The position numbers were made by a program, and so were the translations under genes. Below, one piece after another: positions 13,973 through 25,020 of a DNA stretch of 64,000 bases (within the stretch, counting starts at the first letter, position 1; every line of letters starts with the position of its first letter). Below the pieces are notes generated by a model, which saw only the letters and a list, made by a program, of their open reading frames with translations, was not told the DNA's origin and did no database searches. The DNA is from Alisma plantago-aquatica (taxonomy: Eukaryota; Streptophyta; Magnoliopsida; Alismatales; Alismataceae), in the NCBI GenBank assembly GCA_963693085.1, contig OY856412.1, positions 1,407,820,694-1,407,884,693 of the forward strand, written 5' to 3'.

Positions 13973-14755
13973 TAGTCCCATGTGTCGTCTCTATACTCTT
14001 AGGTCCTTGGAGTCAGTAGATAGTGTTTTAATGAATCGATATGAGATTTTGGCTTGATGCCTCGAGGTTCTTATGTTGTCTGTATATAATGTTGAATAGG
14101 GCAGCTGATGTTGTAATCCTCGAGAAGAGATAGTACAGGTTGTGTACTTATGGACCAAAATGTAAATATTATACTTTGGTTCTTGAAGAAAAAGATTTCC
14201 TATGTGTGGATCTCTTTGCAAAAAACTTTTAATTTTTAGTGATTTTCAGTAATCCGCTGCAAATGATTCGCTTCCGCTTAAGTAAATCTTGTTTTGTAAG
14301 TTGGTTGCCACAGTAGATCGGATTGTTTCGAGGTAGAACCAGATCAAGACCAGACCATTTTGAGGTAGGATCGGACTGGACCGGACCATTTGGACCGTAA
14401 TTAGCCTTATTACTTTTCTTACAACTTATTTAATTATAAAAGTAGATAATATTAGTTACTTCTGAAATTATATAACATTAATAGAAAATATTTACGCTAC
14501 TAGTGCTTATATGGTACTTTATTTGTACTGTTACGTAATATACCGACAAATATACATGTATTTTACATAAAAGTCGGTCTATGGTCCGGTCCACGGTCGG
14601 ACCGTTTTTGGACCGGACCGGACTGAAGATCGAATTCACCAAAATTTGCGGACCGCAGACTGGACCGAACTCATTACAGACCGTACCAGACCGAACTGAC
14701 CGATCCGGTCCGATTTTGCAGTCTGAACCATTATTTTCTCACCTCTAGTTGAGAT

Positions 14756-15180
14756 TCTACTGAGTATATTTCACATGCTACAAACACTAATGAAAGTGCT
14801 CATGGTTTCTTAAATGGGGGTGATCATTGGAGAAAATCACCTACCGATGTGTAAAGATCTTCTCATGATCTTGGAAGATCCTCTCTTATTGCAATGCGAT
14901 CTAGGTTATGGTCTCCTATTTTTGTTGCTAGCTTGTTTGGATATAGTTGAGTGTGTTGCACATGCTCACAAAAGAATACAAGATCTTTTATGGATGAGTA
15001 TGGGTGGAAGAGGATTCACATTTGAGGTGTGGAGAGTGATGTGGCCTCCTTCTAGGTCGTGCTAGTGTAGTTTCTACTTCTATGACCTCATGTTCTTCAT
15101 CATTGCATGATTACTTGTCGTTGGTCTGTTCCATGTCATCATCTAGCCAGCAACGTTGGTCAGGATACAAGAATAGGATT
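14756..15180. other. No gene seen
   Basis: Continuation of the DNA that the hAT element entered. A plus-strand frame of 83 codons (14,814-15,065) has no recognisable domain and no homologous partner in the window, so it is not called. Confidence 0.4.
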
Positions 15181-15990
15181 TGGGATTGCTCACTTGGATA
15201 TCTTAGAGATAACATCGATGGGAAATTTATATTGGGTGACTAGCTTGGTGTTACGGTAGTTCCTAAAATCTAGATTCACCTTCAACTTGACTAGTTGGTG
15301 GTGGGAGCGGTCAAGGTTGAAATGCATGACAACTTTGGTGACGGGACCTCCAAAGTGTATGGGAAACTTCCTCTTATCACTCTTCGCTACCTGGTATGCA
15401 TGCCACATGAATAATGTGTCGAGTTTCACCTTCTCACTTCCTTATGCAAGAAGCACTTAGAAAGCATAGAGATAAGTTGCTTGGACCTTCACTTGGCCTG
15501 GTGTATATCTGAAGAACAATACGTTCAATGATATTTGAACTAAAAGATGGGAAATGGGGTGCTCGATGTCAATAATGGTGGAGTGATGCCTGTTGAACTT
15601 GTAATTACCCAGCTGGGATGTCTTCTTGTGCCATGCCAAGGAATGATTGAAGTCTTTGTGTTTGTAGTGAATTTCATGGTTAGCCCACCCAAATATGGCA
15701 CTAAATGCCTCTAAGTAAAGTTTGTGGGTTGTTTTTTAGAGATTGAACTTGGCCCAATTTACTTCTCATTTGAAACCAATGTGTGTGATATGTGAGGAAG
15801 CGCACCTCAAGGGACGTTGGGAACTCAAGGATGATCTCCGCATATGTTTTCCATCTTGTTAGAAATGAGTGATTTGTTGTCATCCCATGATCTACACACA
15901 CCTTGTGCAGGTTCTCCATGAAGCCTAACCACTCGATGAAGGCCACATCACTGTAGAATGTGATTTCCATCTTATTTTTCTAAATTTCAG
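15181..15990 (-). pseudogene. Athila-type ORF1/env-like fragment (decayed)
   Basis: Three short minus-strand frames (15,701-15,970, 15,457-15,639 and 15,190-15,429) read in series look like one interrupted protein. The first contains YAEIILEFPTSLEV, similar to the Y-E-(I/L)-x-LEF-x-(S/T)-LEV motif of the plant ATHILA ORF-1 family. The second contains HLLVQISLNVLFFRYTPG and the third has a spacing like the downstream part of that family. The fragment lies downstream, in minus sense, of the integrase remnant at 17.3-17.9 kb, the expected place of the extra 3' ORF of Athila elements. Frameshifts and stops make it non-functional. The family call rests on motif memory and is moderate. Confidence 0.5.
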
Positions 15991-17285
15991 CATAGAGCTT
16001 CATTTGATCGTCACTCCCAAGAGCTAGGAACGGCTTCAGGATTATATGGGGAAACTACTTCAGATCAAGCTCCTTATTGGTGGGGTTATTTTCTTGACAT
16101 TGAGAGAATGAAGATAAGCATTAGGAGCTTGGTGTTGCAGTTGATAATGGATGAAGCACTAAGAGATTCTCATGGAAGGGTACTTGGCAGAGTGATTATC
16201 CAGGTGTGAAGAAAGTAAATGAATCCCCCTACTTAAATAGGGAGTCTAATACCTCATCAGTGAAAACTTGATGGTATAGACATGCATGCCCATCCACGTG
16301 CTCTTGGTATGTGCCTCAGTTACCAATTTCTCCCATTGACTGGAATGCTGACACACATTATCCTCCTTATTATTGGTACTTGTATAAGTTGGTGGTAATA
16401 AATTTGGGCTCACCCACGGATCATCATTTGAACGAAATTAGATTAATACACATGTAGCCTTTGTATGGGAAGCCATAGATCATTCCTAGACTTTATTTTT
16501 GTGGTATTCACTGGCATCAATGCCACTGAGGTTTCACTGTAAAGTACCACAATTATCCTTCAGGGATAAATCAAATAATGCATACCAACCTGAGGGTCAG
16601 TGCCACTGAGATTCACTTATATAAACATACTAAGTGAAGCACCATCTCGGTATCACTAGTTTCATAGTTGATGCCACTGAAATTCCCTTGTAAGAGTCTA
16701 CATGAGAGGACCAGTCGATAATTAAATCTAGTGGTGGTATCGACTCGAATGTCGATGCCATTGAAATGTTCTCATAGTGGTTTATCATTTTTTTTCACAT
16801 TAGGTTGGTGCCACTGACTTTGGACATAAGTTCTGAGATCTAAAATAAGTATCTCACTCTATCTATATAACTTGATAGATTCTTAGTAGTGGATATATTT
16901 ATGGAACTCAAAATAACATGTAGCATCATAAAAGATATGGTATTACCATAGTGTGAGTCAATGGTACCGAATTCTAAATCCAAAATCACACCAAAGTTTA
17001 GATTTGGAGTCAATGCCACTGAATTTGATGTTGGTGGTACTGACACTTCCCAATGCCTGCATATGTAACAAACCCAACAAGAATTTCTATGTGCATCATA
17101 ACTAAGGAATACAATCAAAGATAAACATGGAAATTTAAACCTAATGAAATGAAAACAAAACATGTGTATTGCCACCCAACAGTCGCCCTTGTTTAAAATT
17201 GTAGGCTAAAGTAAACAAAATCAAATAAAGTGAGGGCCATGATTTTAAGATATTCATGATCATGTAAAATACCCTTTATATTAAT
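15991..17285. other. Spacer between Athila-like remnants
   Basis: No gene. Motifs such as TGCCACTGA and GGTGGTA recur irregularly between about 16,500 and 17,050, suggesting a very decayed tandem repeat. The 111-codon minus frame at 16,840-17,175 runs across this repeated material and has no recognisable domain. Confidence 0.45.
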
Positions 17286-17915
17286 GCTTCAATTTTTGGC
17301 CATTGGCCTTAAACAATTGAGACCCATTACTCAGCGTGCCTTAAACACAGTGTATGGACCAGTTCATATATATCTCAATTTCTCTAGTGCAACTTCATTC
17401 TTATGTTGAAACAAAACTTGTTTCCCCAGATGAAAAGTGTTATGAATATTGCTACTATCATGGATCTTATTTGTATGCTCTTTGTACAATCTCACATTAC
17501 CATAGGCATCTCATCTAATCTAATATCATCTAGCTCATCCAACTCTATTTGTGCTTTGTACTTGCTACAGATAGATTAAAATTTAACTTTCAAAGCACAC
17601 ACACCGACCTATGTTTTGATTCAAACACAAAATGAAAGGGCCTGCCATCACTAGAGTGTGGTACCGACGGGGATCATAAAAGATGCTTTATATTCCCAAA
17701 GGACATTACTAAGCTACATACTCCAAATATCCCTTGTGTTAGTGGTAGTTTTCTCTAAAATCATTTTCATCTTGTTATTGGACCTCAATTTGACATTGAA
17801 TTTTTGGATGGTAGGGTATGGCTACATAGTGTGAGAAACCATTCTTCTTTAACAAGGTAAAAAATTGGTGGCTATCAAAATACAAACCCCAATCACTGAT
17901 TATCATGCTTGGCAC
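17286..17915 (-). pseudogene. Athila-like Ty3/gypsy integrase fragment (decayed)
   Basis: Translating the minus strand from about 17,905 downwards gives MIISDWGLYF, then FFTLLKKNGFSH and PYHPK...QIEVQ. These correspond to the IISDxGxHF, LLxKYGxxH and PYHPQTxGQxE motifs of the Ty3/gypsy integrase core. Further on come a VLWEYKASF remnant of the ALWAYRT motif, LDELDDIRLDE, TGPY and finally FKANGQKLKH, the typical Athila-type integrase C-terminus (FKVNGxRLKP). The frame is broken by several stops and shifts, and the upstream part of pol is missing because a TRIM-type LTR starts at 17,920. A dead retrotransposon relic. Confidence 0.8.
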
Positions 17916-17919
17916 CAAA

Positions 17920-18208
17920 TGTAATGTCCCAGGATTTGAGGCCTCATAGTAAATTATCTATAAATGAATGATCAGACTACCCACATCACCAAGGTGCACC
18001 TCCTTTTTAGGGATCCGATCACTAAAGACTCTACGGTTAAGCGTGCTCAGCCCAAAGTAGTATTCAGATGGGTGATTAGTCACACAATTGATGCTAGGTT
18101 GTGTGTGAGTGAGGACAGAGCATGTCGCAGAGACATGTGGTGGTTTGTGGGGCAATTTATGTTCCTGAAATTCTACTAGAGCCTTGTAAAGTGGGCCCAA
18201 ACTTTACA
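17920..18208 (+). mobile_element. TRIM-type LTR (289 bp) with primer-binding site
   Basis: TGTAATGTCCCAGG...ACTTTACA. Its reverse complement is similar along its length to the two LTRs of the TRIM at 49,711-56,488 (shared blocks AAGGCTCTAGTAGA, CACGCTTAAC, AAAGGAGGTGCACCTTGGTGAT). It is followed at 18,211 by TGGTATCAGAGCC, complementary to the 3' end of initiator tRNA-Met, and then by CCCCTCTAGTAGG, which resembles the TRIM's internal start. This is therefore the 5' LTR of a partial element on the plus strand, inserted in the integrase relic. I do not find its second LTR. Confidence 0.75.
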
Positions 18209-18859
18209 AGTGGTATCAGAGCCAATTCCCCTCTAGTAGGTGTGGCCCACATTATGATGGGCCAAACTTTTAGGATTATTGATACCCAATTGGATAATTG
18301 GAACTTGAGTTTGTATGCATGTATGTACATAGACATGTGCCAATTTGTAACAATTAGTTGTCTGATCATATTTTGGCATATTAGGACCAAACTTAAATGT
18401 CATGTAGCATGAGACATGATAAATTGATGATTAAAATTTCATGAAGTTTTGAGGTTCCTGCAAAGACTTATTATGGTTTGAAGTTGGTGAATTTAATGCA
18501 TATATTGGTGACTTTAGAACTAAGTTTGTTAATCATTCTAGCCTAAGTTGTGATTAGCCAGTGTCATGCAACATAGGGTTAAGAACCCATGGATTCACAA
18601 TGTGGGCATGTCCTAACAGTTGGATGGGTCAGATCTAACAACCAAAACCTTATAATCAAGATCGGTTAGACAAGACATAGTGGATAATTGTAGTTGGCAG
18701 CTTTGGTCACTAGGTTTGTGGTGAAGATGAGTGTAAATTCATTTCCAAAAGGATAGTTGTCTTCGGCTCAATAGAGGAGTGGGAAGACTCCTCATATATA
18801 CTACTACTAAAAGAGGAAGTTTTTTAATCTAATTACAAAACATGCCACTACCTAATAAG
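18209..18859. other. TRIM internal start, then unassigned DNA
   Basis: After the primer-binding site (18,211-18,223) the similarity to the other TRIM fades within about 40 bp. Near 18,800 the sequence TCATATATACTACTACTAAA and the following AGAGGAAGTTTTTT resemble the 5' ends of some plant Helitrons. The large retroelement at 18,860 interrupts this stretch, and I could not find a matching Helitron 3' end. No coding frame is called. Confidence 0.35.
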
Positions 18860-19186
18860 TGTGGCATACAACTCATAAAAACATAATTAACTAATGCGGA
18901 AGCGTTCATCAAGCAGTGGATTAGCGAAAATTACTAAAAATTAAAACTTTTTGCAAAGGGATCCATTCATAGGAAAACTCTTTCATTCAGAACCAAAGTA
19001 AAACTTTACATCCGGGTTCATATATATACATCTCATGTACTTTTTCTTCTCGAGGAATACAAACATTAACTACTCTGTCTTAACTGTACACAGGTAGTAT
19101 AAAACCCTCGAGGCACTAAACCAAAATCTCGAAATCACTAACTACAACTCCGAGGACCTGAGAGTACAGAGACGACACATAGGACT

Positions 19187-19194
19187 CTATATAC
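19187..19194 (-). promoter_or_regulatory. TATA-like element of the 3' LTR
   Basis: GTATATAG on the minus strand, about 330 bp from the LTR end and followed by the GTGTCGTCTCT and CTCAGGTCCT blocks shared with the LTRs ending at 14,312 and 50,114. Confidence 0.5.
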
Positions 19195-21209
19195 AACTGA
19201 ACATGACATGACAGTCAATGTCTCCACCTGAGACTTCACTGCTGTCCCTACTGTTGTTGTTGTTGTCCTTCACCTCCTGAAGGATTCCTGTCTCTTCGTC
19301 CGCGTCCACCTAAAAATGTGGTTCCCACGGGGGGTGAGACAATTATAAAAATTGCCCCAGCGAGAGATATAACTCTCTGCCAGAAACATTGTTATTGTAA
19401 CTTAAGAAGATAAATATGAACATAGAAATCATATTTATTTGACAGTAGGTACTTTAATGTCTAACAGATTAGAACATCATTCCATATCAGAAGCATTGCA
19501 GTTAAGATAGAATCAACATATCATTTATCCTTTAAGGAATATGAAGAACATGTATAAAATCTATTCAAACTACAGAATCATTACCACTGCATTAACTCTC
19601 ATCAGGCTTAGATCATATAACTAAAGCCTGGCATTATCAATGTGGAGTCATGGCTCGTAGCCACACTCTTTTCACAAGGTGTAGGGATCTTAATCCCTCA
19701 TTTCAACACTGGGCTTCCCATCCATTCTCAATTTCAAAACCATAACCATGAAGTCATGGGTATTCAAATCCTTAGCTCATTACCTGAGCATAGTTACCTC
19801 TTTCTCAGGTAACTAACACCTTTAGGTCATCTGACCAAGATAAGTGTGATACTTGATACCCATTAACTCTCTTGGTATTTCTTACCAGACAACAAGATAT
19901 ATTATGGCACACAAGGCCCAATAATCAAATTCAAAATAATAACACATCATAGCTCATACCTGGCTATGCTCATCATCTCATGATACCTGCATGGTTAGCA
20001 CATATGATAGCAGCACATCAATTATCCATCAATATCATGCAAAAACAATGTATTGATAATTCAAGGGTATTACCCTTAATCCTTTACCAGGATTAGGATT
20101 TCCATCACACATCTCATGTATCAGTCATCCAATTATATTGGATTTATAACACAACAAGGTATACCAATATTTGGGGTGTTGGATATGATATCTATCATAT
20201 CTTGATGTATCACTTCCCTCAACACCATTAACTTTCTTAAGTTCATATACTCAGCTTGTATTAGGGTATTACCCATCCTAATACTTTATGCACCAATTTA
20301 TCACATTCATCGTGTAAAGTAGTGATCATTAGTCACTCACTTGGAATATACAACTATTGCCAATACTATGGATTCATCCATAAGTCATGAATTAGCAAAA
20401 AGACCATGATAGGTCCTTCTTTCAGAATAGGGATTGCATATAGAATCACCCATCATTAGGGGTTCATATCACATTGCCCATAATTAGGGTTTCATATGTA
20501 TGCCTCCTCAACTAGTGTCTCACATGAATGCACCCTCAACTAGGGTTTAAGTTCAATAACCCTGTCAATTAGGGTTTATGTTCATATTTAGGGTTTCATG
20601 ATCTCTTTGCTTAAGGATCATAACCCTTAATCACCACATGAATCATATTCATGTATGAATTCATGCTATCAACTTCTTAACTTGATTAGTTCATATCAAC
20701 TCTTCAGTCAAGTACATACAACTATGATTAACATAGTGTATCAAGTCATTGATCCTATAAGCAATTAGGGATTCATCCCTTAATTGGCACTTAATCACTT
20801 AGGTACTATTAGGGTTTCAACCTTTGTACCTTCATTGATTACCATTACTAATCATCATTGGATCAATAGAACATTCATCATCTTGATTCCCAAAAATTCA
20901 ATCACATTGGACCTCCATTACATAATGTATCCAATTGAATTAGGTTTCCAATGTTGATTCCTTCAATCATTGGATTCATGAAATCAATCATCAATTGGAC
21001 CTACCATCATACTTCAATTGAGTTTAATAGGTCAACCTTCAACTGATTTGACCCTCAATTGACCCTCAATTGATCATCAATTAGGGTTTGATTCAATTGG
21101 ATTAGGGATTGGAATCAATGAACCTTCAATATTCATCAATGTGTAACTAGTTACTTCATAACTATTGAATCACCATTCAAATGGGGTATGACCTGACCCC
21201 AAACGGTCT

Positions 21210-21960
21210 TGAGGTCGTTTGGATGACCTCCAAACGGTCTTGAGACCGTTTGCCCATCATATCACTCAAATCCAAGCAATCCAATTAGGGTTTGGTTCAT
21301 TGAAGTACTCACCAAATCAGCAATCTATTGCAGATCAACTTGATATCTTTAGACCTTCAACCACTGAACTATACTCAACCCTAGACCTCCAAACGGTCTT
21401 GGGTGACCACCAAACGGTCTTGAGACCGTTTGGATGAGCTCCAAACGGTCTTGAGACCGTTTGCCCATCATATCACTCAAATCTAAGCAATCCAATTGGG
21501 GTTTGGTTCATTGGATTGATCACCAAATCAGCATTGCATTGTATATCAGCTTAGTACCTTTAGACCTTCAAACACCTAACCATACTCAATCCTAGACCTC
21601 CAAACGGTCTTGGGTGACCACCAAACGGTCTTGAGACCGTTTGGATGAGCTCCAAACTGTCTTGAGACCGTTTGCCCATCCAACCTTTGGATTTTAGTGA
21701 AAAATCATCATGGATTGGTCTATCGAGTTGATCAACAAATCAGCATTTAGTTGCAGTATGATTTGGTACCTTTGGACCTTCAATTGGTCAACTATACTTG
21801 GCCCCAGACCTCCAAACGGTCTTGGGGTGATCCCCAAACGGTCTTGAGACAGTTTGGGTGATCCCCAAACGGTCAACGCTTGGTCAACGCACTCAAACGG
21901 TCTTGAGACCGTTTGCTCCCAAACGGTCTCAAACCGTTTGCCCTTAAACGGTTTGCTGAA
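21210..21960. repeat. Palindrome cluster in the 3' LTR
   Basis: About seven full inverted repeats (arms CAAACGGTCT and AGACCGTTTG, 2-base centre) and at least as many half-sites. Single-base variants occur, for example one arm AAACTGTC near 21,653 and one arm GACAGTTT near 21,850. Confidence 0.85.
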
Positions 21961-23313
21961 ACCGCATAGCCAATCAAATTAAAACGATTTGGAGTAGCTA
22001 TCAAAATGGTTTTGCTTGGTAATTTTCTTTGGATAAGCATCTAGGATGATGTCATCTTCCCCTTCCTTCGAACAACCAAGAACAGCAATCGTTCTTGATG
22101 GAAATTGCAGCAAAGAAATAAGAGTGTATCAAATTTGAAGAAATCAATCAACAAAGCATAGAGAATTGATGCAATAGCAATGTTTAAGGGTTGGAGTTAT
22201 AAAACCCGCCTCCAATTGAGCTCCAAATCTCCAAGCTCACGCCATTAATGGTGGATGAAGCTCTTGCAACTCCCCCTAGGCTCGTCCTCAAGCTTTTGAT
22301 TGCAAAAGTTGGCAACAGGTTGGGAGGCGTCCTCCTGCTCCTCCCTAGCTCCTTGGTCGGTTTTGCAAGCAAGGGGAAGAAGAAAATCCGAAAAAGGCCT
22401 TGGTTTGGGCTTGGAAATGGCACTTTTATAAAGAAATTGATGAGAGAGAATATGCCTTATAAAAATGCATTAAATTCCAAAAATATGGCCGCCTCTTCCC
22501 CCTCAAATCCCTTAAGGACGAGGCACCTTCCTTTGCCTTTAATTCTCCTTCATTATCCTTGATTTAAAGAAAATCAAATTAAGCACCTTAATGCTTATTA
22601 TATTAATATCCATATGTGAGTGGGTTTTCTTTTTCTTATAATAAGGTGAGTGGAATTTCACCTACTTAGGATATTTTCGTTCCTTATCTTGGCAAAGGAA
22701 CGTCCATCCTTATTCAAAATCAACCCAAAACATTTTGGTTGAAAGTCCTTCAATTATTTTTATTCATTTTTGCCCTAAATCAAATTAGGGTTTCACTTAT
22801 GATTAAATCTTGATTATTTTAATATCAAGATTCTCTCTCCTCCAACTTAATTCAAATGAGGTGCCCTTCTCATTTTATTTGCTCTACATGATGCCAAGAA
22901 ACATTAGGGACCTTATTGAAGTGGTAATTTGCATATTGAACCCTAGGTTTTGGGTAAATTGCACTTTACACCAAAACTGGATTTTAATGCAGAACATTGT
23001 CCAACAAGCTCTATCTTGGTGTCCAGACTTGTAGAAACCTTACCACTACATCATATTCATTTTCATGGGGTCTCAACATCAGAGGAACATCATACCATGC
23101 AACATTTGCAATTTAACCCCTCAACTTGGGTAATTTGCACTTTGGTCCAAAATAAGCAAACATTGCTTCAACATTGTTCAAACATGACCAAAATTGAAAC
23201 ATATGTTTCTCATAAGCCCTAATTACTTTTCCCAAGATAAGTTTAAGAATCTACTCAACCTTATTAGGCAAAACATCTAGGGTTAAATCATAACACAGGT
23301 CAGGGATGTTACA

Positions 23314-23345
23314 AATTATAAACCCCTAACAAGGATTTCGTCCTC
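23314..23345 (-). other. Polypurine-tract region of the LARD-like element
   Basis: On the minus strand GAGGACGAAATCCTT is followed by GTTAGGGGTTTATAATT and then the 3' LTR. The same GAGGACGAAATCCTT-TTA-GGGG block precedes the 3' LTR of the other element at 57,092. The purine tract itself is weak here. Confidence 0.6.
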
Positions 23346-23685
23346 GAAATCTCAAATAAAAGGAGGAACAGATTATTCATTAATCATGCCCTCAAGTCTC
23401 CACATATCATCTTATTATCATGGAGATATCGTGAACTCTGTGATTCCACACAAAGCTCCTTTCATTAGCTCAACCTCATCAATGTTTATGCAGAGCATAA
23501 ACCCCTAACATATGATGTCCATATTATTGAAAGGAAAAAGCATAAAAGAACATACATCTATCCTCACCTAAGAATATTATCAAAGGGGTAAAACATATAT
23601 GTCTAACAAAGATAATTTACTCAGTAATCCTTTAACAAACTCTATGTAATTGGGAATGTTACATAGCATTTTCCTTTTTGTTTAA

Positions 23686-24392
23686 GGTTGGAATTGCACA
23701 AAGCATCTTCCTTCATTGGAATTGCACAAAGCATCTTCCTATATTGGAATTGCACAAAGCATCTTCCTATATTGGAATTGCACAAAGCATCTTCCTATAT
23801 TGGAATTGCACAAAGCATCTTCCTTTATTGGAATTGCACAAAGCATCTTCCTTTATTGGAATTGCACTAAGCATCTTCCTTTATTGGAATTGCACTAAGC
23901 ATCTTCCTTTATTGGAATCGCACAAAGCATCTTCCTTTATTGGAATTGCACTAAGCATCTTCCTTTATTGGAATTGCACTAAGCATCTTCCTTTATTGGA
24001 ATTGCACTAAGCATCTTCCTTTATTGGAATTGCACTAAGCATCTTCCTTTATTGGAATTGCACTAAGCATCTTCCTTTATTGGAATTGCACTAAGCATCT
24101 TCCTTTATTGGAATTGCACTAAGCATCTTCCTTTATTGGAATTGCACTAAGCATCTTCCTTTATTGAAATTGCACTAAGCATCTTCCTTTATTGGAATTG
24201 CACTAAGCATCTTCCTTTATTGGAATTGCACTAAGCATCTTCCTTTATTGGAATTGCACAAAGCATCTTCCTTTATTGGAGTTGCACAAAGCATCTTCCT
24301 TTATTGGAATTGCACTAAGCATCTTCCTTTATTGGAATTGCACAAAGCATCTTCTTTTATTGGAATTGCACTAAGCATCTTCCTTTATTGGT
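23686..24392. repeat. 28-bp tandem repeat, about 25 copies
   Basis: Head-to-tail units of TTGGAATTGCACTAAGCA plus TCTTCCTTTA, nearly uniform, with a change from ...CACAAAGC... to ...CACTAAGC... units partway along. Because 28 is not a multiple of three, every plus-strand frame reads the same 28-residue peptide period, which creates spurious open frames (23,678-24,010 and others). The array lies in the internal domain where gag-pol would be. Confidence 0.93.
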
Positions 24393-24995
24393 TCCATATT
24401 TCTTATTTCATGATACTCATTAGATTGTATTAGAATGACTGCTTGATCAGGGCAATCAAAAAGACAACAATCTAAGAGTTTCCATACCCACTTTATCATC
24501 AATAGTTGTATACCTGGCCAGGGTTTACAAATACTGAGATCAAGTAGTATGCACTTACATTCTATCATATTCCTTGCTTTTCATATCATTATACACACAT
24601 GATTTTCCCTTATTCCAACATGACTAAGTCATTTAGGAACTCTTTTAAAGCTCAAGCTTTCTATATTAAGGACTGATAACCTAGATTGTAAAGCTAGTAT
24701 CCAGTCCCCTATATGCATTATTGTTGCCCTAATCTGCCCAACAAGAGCATGATCATAGGATTCTCTATCCTGATCAGGTCTTAATGGGGATTCTCAGGCA
24801 CTCATTCTACTCTTGCATGATCCTTGCACCACTTCTTGGTGCAACAACATTACCCTAAGCAATGTGTTCCTTGTGCTCTCCAGTCATTTTAAAACTTTAC
24901 CCTTTCTCTGCACAAGCAGAAATCATTATAGGGTATACTGGAGGACACTAACACAAACTCGATACCTTAGTCCTATGTCTCTGTAGACTCAGCGA

Positions 24996-25014
24996 ACCTA
25001 GAGCTATGATACCA
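24996..25014 (-). other. Primer-binding site (tRNA-iMet type)
   Basis: On the minus strand TGGTATCATAGCTC begins six bases inside the 5' LTR (25,021-29,501). It matches the initiator-Met primer-binding site TGGTATCAGAGC with one mismatch and fixes the element's orientation. Confidence 0.8.
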
Positions 25015-25020
25015 CTAAAT

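Larger units (their letters stand above)
8103..14312 (+). mobile_element. Solo LTR (6.2 kb) of the giant-LTR family, inside the hAT element
   Basis: It begins TGTAACTTCCCTGACCTGGG and ends GGTTGCCACA, which match, in the opposite orientation, the ends of the LTRs at 18,860 and 25,021. The flanks ATAGA (8,098-8,102) and GTAGA (14,313-14,317) are a 5-bp target duplication with one mismatch. No second LTR, primer-binding site or internal domain adjoins it, so it is a solo LTR left by LTR-LTR recombination. In transcription sense it reads left to right. It holds many CAAACGGTC-type inverted repeats (about 9,510-10,610), a 28-bp tandem array (11,051-11,268) and a TATA box (13,962-13,972). Short frames within it are not conserved between copies and are not called as genes. 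Confidence 0.9.
8033..14747. mobile_element. Non-autonomous hAT-type DNA transposon, split by a solo LTR
   Basis: The left end begins TAGGGGTGAGCAT and the reverse complement of the right end begins TAGAGGTGAGAAA. Both are short terminal inverted repeats of the kind found on plant hAT elements. The element is flanked by a perfect 8-bp duplication GTTGAGAT (8,025-8,032 and 14,748-14,755), the size diagnostic of hAT transposition. Without the 6.2-kb LTR inserted into it, the element is about 500 bp and encodes nothing. Its interior is dominated by GGACCGGACC-type motifs and their complements, which give it strong fold-back potential. Confidence 0.85.
18860..23313 (-). repeat. 3' LTR of the LARD-like element
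   Basis: 4,454 bp, TG...CA termini. It carries the CAAACGGTC palindrome cluster at about 21,210-21,960. The 104-codon frame at 22,248-22,562 recurs at 28,437-28,751 only because the LTRs are duplicates. The related LTR at 50,114-56,071 does not keep it open, so it is not treated as a gene. Confidence 0.92.

Noticed and set aside
22248..22562. 104-codon frame repeated at 28,437-28,751 with almost identical sequence
   Set aside because: The positions are duplicated because they lie in the two LTRs of one element. The related LTR at 50,114-56,071 has extra DNA and shifts at the matching place.
23686..24392. CRISPR-like appearance of regularly spaced 28-bp repeats
   Set aside because: Units are directly adjacent without unique spacers, there are no cas genes and the DNA is plant nuclear.
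23678..24433. Repeat-protein-like frames (MELHKASSFIGIAQS...)
   Set aside because: A 28-bp tandem repeat reads as the same 28-residue period in all three plus frames, so there is no frame preference and no upstream start context.
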